NCBI GenBank assembly: GCA_013400975.1
Contig: WBMZ01004770.1
Coordinates: 310,001-374,000, forward strand
Length of the DNA stretch: 64,000 bases
Direction: 5' to 3'
Source: Atrichornis clamosus
Lineage: Eukaryota; Chordata; Aves; Passeriformes; Menuridae
The notes under the pieces were generated by a model, which saw only the letters and a list, made by a program, of their open reading frames with translations, had not been told where the DNA came from and ran no database searches. The translations under genes were made by a program, and so were the position numbers. Positions 13,012 to 23,600 of this stretch are shown here, in pieces (within the stretch, counting starts at the first letter, position 1; each line of letters opens with the position of its first letter).

Positions 13012-13204
13012 ATCCTGATTCAGTGTGTTAAAAGTGTAACAGTTAGTGTTTTAACTCAAGTTAGAGACCAGTACAAGATGATAAAGTCAGGGTCTTTCAA
13101 CAGAAAAAAATAGAAATCTAACTCTGTGGTCTTAAAGGTTTTGGTTTTTCCTTTTTTTTGATCCTTCTTCCGTTTGATAGAGTAGTGCCTGAACATTTGT
13201 TCTG

Positions 13205-13580
13205 CAAACTGCCATCCATAAAGGAGAATTTCCTATGTCTTCCTTGCAAACGGCACAACCTCATGTGATCCCTGATTACAACAAATTGATTTATTTAAAT
13301 AAAAATAATGATCTTTCCTTTCTCCAGCCCCAGCAGCAAAATCTCATGTAGTCCTGATCAGCAAATTGATAGTTATCTTCTTTTGTCCTCCTTTCTCGAA
13401 CCCAAACAATACCACCCTGATCCCCAAGTAATAAGAAAATGATTTATGCAAACAAAAATAATTATCTTTCTTTGCTCTCCACCCTCTGACTGTATAATCT
13501 CAGCAGCTCCTTGTTTAACAAATTGATTTATTTAAATTAAACAAATAGTGATCTCCTTTTGACCTCTATGGAGCACCTCT
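13205..13580 (+). repeat. diverged tandem array, ~80 bp period, about 4-5 copies
   Basis: The core AAATTGAT(TT) recurs at 13283, 13363, 13437 (as AAAATGATTT) and 13520, giving spacings of 80, 74 and 83 bp. After each core comes an AT-rich 'tatttaaataaa'-like stretch, then 'atctttc' or 'atcttc'. Before each comes a C-rich 'ctccagcccc/ctcc-accc' stretch and an 'atctcat/atctcag' word. A weaker leading copy ('cacaacctcatgtgatccctg') begins near 13205-13250. Copies are far from identical, so the duplication is old. No coding potential is seen. Confidence 0.7.
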
Positions 13581-16500
13581 GTGGCAGACTCCTACCATTG
13601 CAACCACCTTACCCATATGCTAAGAAGGATGTATTTTAAAATATAACAGCACTTCAAACTAACCTTGATATTTTGTGATTCCTTTAATCAAAGTTCATGG
13701 AAGCTCTGTTCCTGTGAAATGAAACTTGCGACAGGTGTTATCTAAAAATGAGGAAAAGTAACTTAAATGTCACTGGACTGTCACTGGCAAAACTTTCATA
13801 GAGGAGAGGCAGAGTCTTGCTTGTCAGTGGTTCCAGTGACATTATCTTGTTCCATGTTGATAATCCTGAAGGCATATAAGTACGTCTAGATGTACATGTA
13901 TCTGTGTATTTTTTACTGTGCTGGTTTTATTTAAATTCTTATTTTCTGTGCTGTCCAAGCAATGTCTCTGTTTTGTGCAGCTGCTACTTAAACAGTCATT
14001 TGGGCATTATACAGAATTACATAATTATATGTGCCATAAGCAAAAGTGCAAATAGTCCCACTTAACACCTAATCATTCCCTATCTGTTGTGAAATGCTGG
14101 CGAAGGAGCCAATTGATATGACTTTGCTGTTAGCTCTGGTTCTTGGGAGGCAAGTACGGACTGCAGCTGGGATTTGGCATGAATGGAAGAGGGATTAAGT
14201 GATAGTGGGAGCCTGAGTGTATTGCATACAAAAACATTCTTTCCTTGACCAATTTCTGTGGTGTGTAATACTCTGAGCAGGACAGTGGTGTTAACCAGTC
14301 TCCCAGATTTTGAAATACTTTGGTTTTTTGCAGTTTGTTCACACTCTGTGTCTGCTTTGGTTTCAGACTCACTGTGCTCTCTGGCAGAAGACAGTGACAT
14401 GACAGGAATGGTGACACAAGGCTCTTACTGTTACGTTCAATAATTGATTCTCCTGGATGGATTGTGACTCCCTAAAGGTTGCAAAGAGAGGTAAGAATGA
14501 TTGGACAGCTTCAAAAACATTCGTTCCTTCCAAAGTCAGAAAGTTTTCACTCCCTTGAATTCTTCCCCTTCACGGTCTAGCACTCTTTGGGACTCTTTGG
14601 AAACACATGAGAAAATCATTAAGAGAGATTGTTTTTGTTAACCAATCATTTTCTTCTCTATTTTTCTGGTGATTCTGAGTGGCTTTTTGTAATGTTGAAC
14701 ACTGAATTGGGAATCACCATGTGAAAAACCTGATTGTGTCTTTTTTTATGATTGTCACAAACTCTACATAGGAAATCCAAATGAAGGGAAAAGCATGGCA
14801 GAAACTGCTCAAGAAGTTGCAAAGTAGAAATATAAATACCTCTGAAGTTTTCCAAATTCCACCTTTTTTTGGTCTGTTTGAAATATATTTTTGTTCTTCC
14901 TAAAGCCAAATAATTGAAGTTTTTACATGTGAACACCTTCGGAGATATAATTTCAAAATATTTTTGGATATTTGTTTCAGAATATTCAATTTCAAAATTC
15001 AATCCTTGCCTTGCATTTTCACTACCTTTATTCCTGACTTGCACAAGAAAAATGAAGTGAGACTCATGCTATAAGAATATGGAAAAATGGCCCCATAAAA
15101 AAATAATGATAATCTTGTTTTGAAATTATACATGGAAGATTATTAGAGCTGCAGCCTTTTAAAAAATTTGGCCACTCTCTATTGACTTGCCAGAGAGGAA
15201 AGTGTTTCTACAGATGGCTTGGAATTAGTAGAACATGAAATAATGTCAATGGTACTGGTAAGAGGATTAACCAGCAGTTCTGATGTTATTGAACGGTTTG
15301 CAGAGACCGTATTAAACAGCCACATCAGTCCACAGGTCAGCCCTGCAGTTCTTCTGCTAAGCAAACACAGATGTAGAGTTGCCTTTCATGGCCATCATTT
15401 CATGCCTTTGACATATGTTAGGCTCTTGGGACTCAGTGGCATATTTACAGCCTGAACATTAAAGATTCCTTTTTTGAGATCATTAGTGGACACCGACGCC
15501 TAATTTGGCAGCAAAAGGAAAAGCAGGAACCCAGGACACTGGGGGTGGACTCCAGCAATACAAATAAATCAGTGAAAAATTAAGCTGCTAGAAAGTTCCC
15601 CGACTAAACGCTGGGGGCTTTTTCAGTTGCAGACAAAAATTCTCCTTAAGAATCCAGTCAATTTTAAACCTCTTTTTCTTCTGGGTTGATCTTCTCTGTA
15701 TTTTGCCAAAGCTGCCTATGAAGTCGCTGTGGCTGAACTTCACAAGGCTCAGCTCGTGTCAGCACTGCCAGGCCTCTGTGCTTGTTCAAAGTTTGTGCAA
15801 ATCTTCTGGGACTCCAAACTGGCCAGAAGAAATGGAGGGAACAGTCTGTCTTACAATATTCCTGTTCCTTTTCTATTGCAATAGAAACTTTGGCAATTCA
15901 TTAACATTTTCCTGAGTTTGTTTCTCTGAATCTAGGAGTCAGAAATGAAGGACATAAATAACACAACTATGTGATAAACAGATATTTTTTTATACACAGA
16001 AAATACATAATTATGTATGTGTAGTGAGAACATGGTGGGACAGGGTCTTCTTGTTTACGTGAATTGTTTTACTTGTCGCAATCCTGAAAACTTGTGCAGT
16101 TTTCAAATAGAGGTATAGGTACAGACATGGTAGATTCCTGAATGTAAAGGCTGTTGACAAGGAATTTGTATACAAAGAAGAAGATAAATCAACTGATAAA
16201 TTACAGAGCCTTTGGTCAATAATTGTTTAATATGATGCAAATTTTAAGTGAAATCTCCAGTATACGACCGCTCTATGTGGAGGCATTTCTTCCTGTGAGA
16301 GGAAATAAACATGCAACCAGAGAGTGTAACAATGAATTACATTCAACTTAGAAGTGCTTTAGCATGTCTTCAAGAGCTGCTGCCTGCTTCAGTGATGGAT
16401 TATAAATTAGCATGGGATCCCACAGGCACAGCAAGGTATTTATGTAGTGTTCTGATGGCTCAGACACTACCAACAAACGTACAGTCAGTGTGAACAGAAA

Positions 16501-18030
16501 TCAGAGTAACACTATCTCCCACTTTATTTCATTTATTTATGTTTAGCAAGTGCTGGAATATTGCAAACCACCAAGCACAGCTGTAGCTGGAATATGGTTT
16601 CCAAAGCATATTTACAGTAGCTCTCACTCACAATGGGTCATGGTATATTACTCCATAAGTAGTTCCATTTATTTCAAGAGATCCACTAGAGAGGTTCCAT
16701 TCCTTGTACAGCTGAGTATATCTCAATTTGGTCCCATGTTTGAAATGTAGAGAATTCATTTACTGCCATCTTCTTAAATGCATGAACAGTTTGAAAAAAG
16801 CCCTGCTCTGAGCCCTCCCACAAAAGCTCATAATAGTGCAAAATACTGATGAGACTGGAGGGATGCAGGTTTTGCAATATTTTATTGCTTTGCAGAAACA
16901 CTGATACATATTCTTCAGTTATACATAGATGGATGTGCATTCCAAGTGCTGTTTTCCGCTGTGTACTTACACCAATCCAAAATCCCAAAGAGAAAAGGAA
17001 AAGCTGAGATTCACATCAGTAGCAAAGAGCATCAGGTGATGTTGATTTAAAGAAAACATTAATCAATCCAGATTTGCTTGGAACCAGGCCCAGCTTCACT
17101 CAACAGGTTGGTGAACCTTAGCAAATGTTTCTGTGAATCTGTTCAGTGTTTTGCCTTTGTAACGTGATCTGAAATCATCTGAGTTTCATGTGGTTTTGTT
17201 GTGCACGCTTTGGAGTGCTCGTGGGGAGAATCCAGGGAAAGACAGAGGTGCTAAATTTTGCATGACATGGTAAGGTAAGAAGTGTTTCACTCCTCCTGAC
17301 ACTCCCTGATACCAAAGAGAACAACAGTTGACGCTGTCAGCACAGTTTTAAAGGAGGAGACAATCACTGTCTGTCAGGCTCCTTGTGCCTCCAGTAGTCT
17401 TTATTTCCGAGCCAACAGACAGTCTTCAATTCATATCCTAAAAAACCCTTATCATGAGTTTTGGACTGTTATTTTCTTTTACTCTGTTTCTGGTAAATGT
17501 CAAAAGTTTTACTGCGTAGGCAGGTACTGGAGTTGTGAACACTCTGTTAGGTTTCTTGATGTATATTGGTTTGAAGAAGTTTTATAGTGCTGGAAAAAAT
17601 TAGGTTTTTGTATTCAGTCTGTGGATAAACAACTTGTGTTTTAACTCCCTTCAGTTTGTATCTGAATTCATAAATAGGTGTACTCAGCCTCCATAGCTGA
17701 ATATAAAGTATTTAAGATCCATCTACACCAATCAGGTGAAAAATATGATGAGGTGACACTTTCTATTAATTTTATTTTTAGTCTAAACTAGAGCCCAGAG
17801 CAATAGAGATGTGAGACGCTCTGCACAAGAAACAATATCTAATTCATCAGAGGATGCCAAATTTTTCATTCTGTTTCAGGGTGAGCGACAGAATTTTGCT
17901 GGAGCTGAGATTTTGGAGAGAAAGGCAGATGGGAGGAGCTGTTTATTTTTTTACACAGATTCACTGCCTGATAATTGTGACACGTTTGTGGATCAGTGGC
18001 ATGGCAGGGAGCTTAGAGAAAAGGAGGACG
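13581..18030. other. non-coding DNA
   Basis: No gene is supported. The open frames are short (maximum 128 codons, minus strand 14658-15044, Lys/Asn/Phe-rich from AT-rich DNA) and show no domain. No certain repeat is recognised except the relic that starts near 18035. Confidence 0.5.
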
Positions 18031-18034
18031 GTGA

Positions 18035-18115
18035 GTGTAGTTTAGTGGCCTGCCATATATACAAGGTCAGACTAGGTAATTTAACTGTCTCTTCTGGCCT
18101 TAGACCTGAGGAAAC
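18035..18115 (+). mobile_element. ancient CR1/L3-like LINE 3' end
   Basis: 'aggtcagactaggtaattta' (18064-18083) is followed by 'tctcttctggccttagacc'. In the remembered consensus, 'ggtcagactagatgatcta' is followed by a 'tcccttctggccttaaa' tail. This is the plus-strand counterpart of the relic at 2243-2445. Upstream similarity ('ggcctgccatatatacaa') is weak but in register. A 112-codon open frame at 17811-18149 runs through it and is therefore discounted. Confidence 0.6.
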
Positions 18116-18499
18116 TCAAAGGAAAAATCAAAGTCTGCAGAGGAAATAAGTAAGAAAAAAATGTAACAGTCTGGAGTGTCCTTTAATGCCCCTGAGGTTC
18201 AGCATTCCTGAACCCATCAAGGAGACTGGGGTACAGTCACAAATGGAATGGGCCTGCCAGTCCACTGGGAAAGTGCAGTAGGAAAGAAGAACAGTTTGCC
18301 AGTAATCAGGTTGAAGCTGATCTCTTTATTCTCCTCTAGAAGGGTTTTGCTTGCACCTGCTTGTATCATTGCATTTTTCCACTAAGGTTATCTCACTTAT
18401 CTGACTTGACACACGGAGCCCCCTCCGAGGTCTTTGAGATTCCAACCAGCATTGGAAGTGACAGCCCAGATAACACAGGTAATCATATCAGACCTTGGG

Positions 18500-19460
18500 G
18501 GACTGCACTGACTACTTTTTAATTGATAATTCCAAGTTTCTGTAATAAATTTATTTCTTAATTATATGCATCATGTCATACATGGTAGCTAATGATTACC
18601 ACTAGTTTAAGTTTGCAGCCTTCAAGACATCCTCCTCCTTACCATATAATCATAATTTTCCTTCCAAATTAAGATTTTCTCAGAAAGAAAATGAACAAAA
18701 CTTGCACATTAAATCCCGTTCCTTCCAAATAAAATAAAAGTAGGTAAATTTAAGGTACTAAGTTAAGTAAGCGATTTTAATTAGCAGATCATTTCAGGAA
18801 GATCATAAAACATTTAAATAACACTGAAGTTATGTATATTTAAGCAGTTTTATGGAGAATTAAAGTCTTAAATGGTAAATTTCAAATGTAAATACAAAAG
18901 TCGATGGAGGAATGTTAATTGCTTTTCCTAAGTTTCTCACATGGCCTAGATGTTATGAGAGGTATCCAGAATTACATTCACAGTAATAAGGTGCCTGATT
19001 CAAAGCTTATTAAAGTCCTTGGAATTTTTCCATGGATTTTAGCAGTCATTGTATGAAAAAAACAAATGCTTTTAAATGTCTAACTTCCAGTACTGTGGAA
19101 GTCACTTATATGTCAAAATTATATATGTGACGTCAATATTCTAAAATAATGGCAAATTTTTAGTTTAAGATTCCTTTCAACAGGCAAGAAATTTAAACTG
19201 ACCTTAAGAATTTATCCAGTTCCCTCTTAAACAAATAAAGTTACATTTGCAGGAACCGACATTTTACACCAGCAGATTAGTTTATATAAAAGAAAAGTTT
19301 ACACACCAGGAGTAGCTGCTGCGATTGGACACCAAAATGTGCCAACAAATTGGATTATCCAGAATGTGAATGCTCTCATACCTGTCCATAGCTCAGCAAT
19401 ATTCTGACATTATTTTTGACTCAAATAGATCAAATTAAAACTTAATTTTACAGCTTGATA
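18500..19460. other. AT-rich non-coding block
   Basis: This sustained AT-rich stretch has many TAAT/ATTA words, few CpG and no recognised gene. It includes a foldback fragment at 18991-19045. It could hold matrix-attachment or homeodomain-binding sequence, but nothing beyond composition supports that. Confidence 0.4.
18991..19045 (+). mobile_element. ancient foldback repeat fragment
   Basis: After 'gtgcctgattcaaagctta', arms 19011-19024 ('taaagtccttggaa') and 19028-19041 ('ttccatggatttta') form a hairpin with 12 of 14 positions complementary and a 3-nt loop. The layout 'gcctgattcaaagc', arm, short loop, arm matches an old amniote foldback element with TGAAGTCAATGG-type arms. A second copy in this window lies at 40925-40955. 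The formal name is not known to me. Confidence 0.5.
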
Positions 19461-20300
19461 ATAATTAAATGCGTAATGTTGAAACTAATGCAATTGAAAT
19501 CAGGCGTAGTAAGGCTGAAAACTCATGATGTATACATTTTCTAAATTCCTTATTGTAAACCACTTGGAAGTGAATATCCAATTGGAAGAAGGAGCAGAGA
19601 CAGTAGTCCTCAGCTGAACGTTTCCTTGATTTCCTGAAACCATTTGGTCTCCTGTGAGAGCCTGGAAGAACCACAGCCACATCTCTTCCAGTGCCAGTGT
19701 CAGAACGTGGACGGAAGTGGTAGTCTTCCATGCAAGCTTTTTACTCCATGTAGACATAGGAATCACATTGCAGGGACAGTTCTCCCACCAGCAGTCAAAA
19801 AAAAAAATTGGGAATGCTGTTACTGGAGTCTCCTTGTGACTAAATTGTTGGTATGTGCAAGGAAAAGATACTTTAAGGGAATGATAGCTCTCAGTGCCTG
19901 AATAAGATACAGAAGAAACATTTTTTTTTTTCCTCTAGAAAAGATTCACCCCCCAGAGCTGGAATGATTTATTTCAGAATTAGGTAGTTGTTTAGGGAGT
20001 GTGAAGATTGTTTTCATTTGGTCCCTGGTGAGGCAAGTTTCTCTGCTTTCTCCAGGGAAAGCTGTCCTGGTGCTGATGAGTGGTGGGGCAGTGCCCACCT
20101 CTCCTGTGTCCCAGTGCCCGGCGGAGGCAATGCCCACCTCGAAGGCTGTGCAGAGCCTCCATGGGTATTTCTGGGAGAGGGATGTGCGTGCATGGCAGGA
20201 ATTCAGCCTCATGGAGAAGCCACCCTGCCCACCTACGTAAGAGAAGGGCTGGAGGCAGCGTAAACCTGGTCTTTTCTTCCTCTTCAAAGCATTTAACATC
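19461..20300. other. non-coding DNA, GC-richer after 20.0 kb
   Basis: No gene is supported. At 19946-20403 several frames of 79-119 codons overlap on both strands within a GC-rich stretch, which is the expected by-product of composition. None has a recognisable domain or consistent splice borders. Confidence 0.5.
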
Positions 20301-20305
20301 CACAT

Positions 20306-20337
20306 TACGTACGGTCCGAGGCACGCGATCCAGGACG
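20306..20337. other. local CpG knot
   Basis: Six CpG dinucleotides fall within about 32 bp ('acgtacggtccgaggcacgc' and the following 'gatccaggacg') in a window that is otherwise CpG-depleted. It directly abuts a MIR-like relic. It is too small to be a CpG island. Confidence 0.6.
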
Positions 20338-20497
20338 TTGCTGTGCCTCTGTTTCTTCAGCTGTTGGATGGGGATATTATTATGCTCTTGTCTCAGATGC
20401 TGAGAGGGTTAATTAATTATGTTTATGAAACCCTTTGAGATTCTCAGATGAAAGGTGGCTTTGGAATTGTTAGGTGTTATTATAAGAAAAAAAGAAT
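20338..20497 (+). mobile_element. MIR/CORE-SINE-like element, 3' two thirds
   Basis: Landmarks run in order: 'ctgtgcctctgtttcttcag', 'ggatggggatattattatg', 'gggttaattaattatgttta', 'ccctttgagattctcagatg', 'aaaggtggct' and 'gttattataag'. In the consensus these are 'ctgtgcctcagtttccccat', 'aaatggggataataata', 'ttaattaatgtttgtaaag', 'cgctttgagatcctcagatg', 'aaaggcgct' and 'tattattat'. This is the best-preserved ancient SINE in the window. The 5' tRNA-like part is not recognisable. Confidence 0.65.
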
Positions 20498-20529
20498 GAT
20501 TTTATTGCTTTATGTTAATGGTTAACATC

Positions 20530-20680
20530 TGCACCACAAAACCTGCTTGATCACATAAAGATTCTGCTAAGCATTTAATCCTAATTTGCAGGCTGATGCA
20601 TATTCATTTTATTTAGAAGATTAATTTAGTCATCAAAGGTTAATCTGCCTCGGGTTTGTAATTAGACAGAGCAGTGACTT
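20530..20680. promoter_or_regulatory. candidate conserved non-coding element
   Basis: Clustered homeodomain-type words (TTAATC, CTAATTTG, ATTAATTTAG, GTAATTAGAC) surround 'gatgcatattcat', an octamer-like POU word, at 20595-20607. There is no simple repeat. Cluster density suggests an enhancer-like element, but conservation was not tested. Confidence 0.25.
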
Positions 20681-23600
20681 GGCATCTCTGGGCTCACCCA
20701 GGTTGCACTGGGTTTTCTGAGTGGGCAGGACTGTAACTGTCACCAGTTTTCACTTCCAGATAGTGCTCAGAGGAGGCTTAATTTTGGGAGAAATGGTGAA
20801 CGGTGAAAGCCCTGGCCAGTTTGAAGATTAAAAATAAAAGGAGAATCACAAGCCAGTGAACTGTCAATATAGTGAATCTCAGAATGCTGCTTTAATTCAT
20901 CCCTGGCAAGTTTACTCAGTGCAATGTCAGGAGAATAAGCAAGGGTTTTTTCTTTTTTAATATGTGTCTGTAAAAATGATTAAGCAGATTTCACAATCTT
21001 TGCTGTATAAATCCTACCCCTCTTTCAAAATTACTGATTAGCAGTATCAGAAAGTTTCTGAAATGGAAAACTGTGAGGATTTCTGCAGAAAATCTCAGAT
21101 TTTAACTTTTAGCTACTGTTAGGAGACACTGTTAAAAGGTTATACAACATGACCTGTAGCTGCTTGTTCCCCTGAAATTTAAGCCTTTTGTGTGCAAGGT
21201 TGGCTCCTTTAATCAGAAGTCACTAAAGAAAATGTGGTCCTTGTGGAGAACGAAAATCGTGTTTCCTTTGCAGGTACACCAGAAGGCGTCTTTAATTACA
21301 GTTGATAAAGCCGGCTGTTACCAAGGGTGAAGGATTACTAGTGCCAGGGTATTGTCTTTTGAAGTGAGGAAGGACAGTGGCTGCCTCTTTGTCATGTGCT
21401 CATCTCTTCCCTGTAGCGGAGCAGCCGGGAGGGTGATATCAGAGGGTGTGTGCTGTGCTGCTGAGCCTCAGCACGGCGTCAGGCAGCCAGGAGGCCTCCA
21501 AAAAACTGGGGGATGGGAGGCCAGGGTGACTTGGGACGTGCTCATCCTCACTGTCAGCAGAGATGGAGTTGTCAGAGGGCAGCTGTGTGACTTGGGATCC
21601 AGCTCACGCCTGGTTGGACTCTGGTGGGAAGTTCAGCGTGGGGAGATAGGGCTGGGAAGTGGCAGATGGAAACCTTGCAAATGGAAAATTTGTCTTAAAA
21701 ATAGTGGTTTGCCCAATGTGAAATCAATACGTGCTGCAAAACAAGTACTGTAAGTGAAAATCATGATACTAGAATTTAGGAATTTGGCTAAAGTTTTACA
21801 TTTCATTGCAGCTTGGCTTTGGTTGCATTCAGAATCCAGATTCCATGGGGGGGTTTGCTTTTTTTTTCCCCAGTACAGTTCTCACATCTCTATTATGACT
21901 TGCCAGTTTTCCCCTCCTTTTTCTGGTGCAGAACCTCAGAATCATCCAAGAAAGAATTTTGGAGACCATAAACAATTCTTAATTGAGAACAGCCCAAAAT
22001 CAAGTTAAGTGCTAGCTTGACTATCAGAATATAAATGAAACCCTTGTATTAAACCATTGTATTTTAATTATTCTGAAGAACAAGTGACCTAATGTGAAAA
22101 AGCTTTTGACATAGCAGTTGTTTTCTTGATAGCTGATAAGTTAATTTTGAATGGATGTTTACAGCTATTGCTTCTTGTCTTCTTCACTTTCATTTTTACT
22201 TGATCTAATGACTGCTTACTGATTTTCATTTGGACTTGTGGTGAACTTCTAATTCAATTGCTAATAAATTCAGATTGGTTGAGGCCTGTTATTGAGATCA
22301 GGTTTCCTATTTCCAGTTTAAATGGCCAGTAGAGTTTTGTTGGTATTTTAAGGAAGCTGGAAGAGTTTTGAAACTGATGGTTTGCAGGGTGACCTATTCG
22401 TAATCAACTGTAAGCATCTGTCACTTTGAGAGCGATGGTAATTCACTATAACTGGGGGGAAACCCCTCCAAACAGCCAGAATTGGTGTCACTCTAAGCAG
22501 ATACTGAAAAACAATGTTACTGTTACATGGTTCAAGCCCTTCCTTCTAGCCAAGAGACTGAGAGTGGAATTAAACACACAGGTTTGCCACAGATTTTAGA
22601 CTGGTTTTGCTGTTTTAGTTGTCTCCTCAACCTGAACCTTTAGTGTCTTCACTTGCATCTTAATCCTGAGCTGATTTGTCTGAATGGTAGCCAGGTACCA
22701 CTGAAATGTGGACTGTGAGCTTCATCTGTCATCCCTGCTGTTGCAGCATTGACTTCAGTGAGCTTCCAGAGGAATGAGTCTGGCCACAAGAGGATGTGAA
22801 CTGTGAACCTCTTTCTTATCCATTTGAAATGTTTGTGGGAAAGAATGCCCTAAATAGGCAGGTTGTATAATTTGAGAGGCAATGCAGAGGTTTTTTTTAA
22901 ATTTTATTTTTCTCCCTACCTTTCCATTTTCTTTATTAAATAGAGGAAAACCTTGCCTTAGGCCCAGTGTGCTTATGACAGGGAAAAATATTTGCCAGAA
23001 TCTCCATTATTGCTCAGGCCTGTATATATTGTTATTGCTCTTGTATTCGTAATAACAAAAAATGTTGCCTGTGAAAAATTATATTTGCACAAAAATACCC
23101 TCTTTTCCCCACCTCTTCCAAAGCCAGCATAGTGTGTAAAGAATCCAGGAGCATTTATGCTGGCTATGTTGGCTATGAAACAGCATGGATGTATGGACTG
23201 GACACGTGTGCCATAGCGGGGCTTTGCAGTGGTGTACCTGAGTGGTGCAGCTCCTGGAAACAGAGATGTTTTAAGCCAGTTTAGCTTCCTCTCCCTTGCA
23301 TGTTTGGGAGCCAGTGCAGCTGCACAGAGAGCACCAGTCCAATCTGCTGCAGCCCACCCTGGCTGCTGGTGGACACAAGACCTAATGTGGAACTTCAGTT
23401 GCTGCAAACTTCCTACGTCCCCACTGAGGTCGCCTATTTCAGCACCTCCAAAAGGCAGCCAAACTGATTGCCTGCATCAACCACCATCAAAGATCCACCA
23501 TCCCCTTCATGTTTCAGCTGCAGGGAGCTGCAGTGAGTCAGGCTTGGGTGGAGAGGGGAGATCCTCCACCCAGATTGCCAGCTCAAGCTTGCCAGGGCTT

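Noticed and set aside
17811..18149. 112-codon plus-strand frame with a good GTGAGT donor at about 18031
   Set aside because: Its 3' half runs through an ancient CR1/L3-like 3' end, and no clear acceptor precedes it.
22973..23407. 144-codon minus-strand open frame
   Set aside because: Overlaps a 128-codon plus-strand frame in a GC-richer pocket. Composition explains both.
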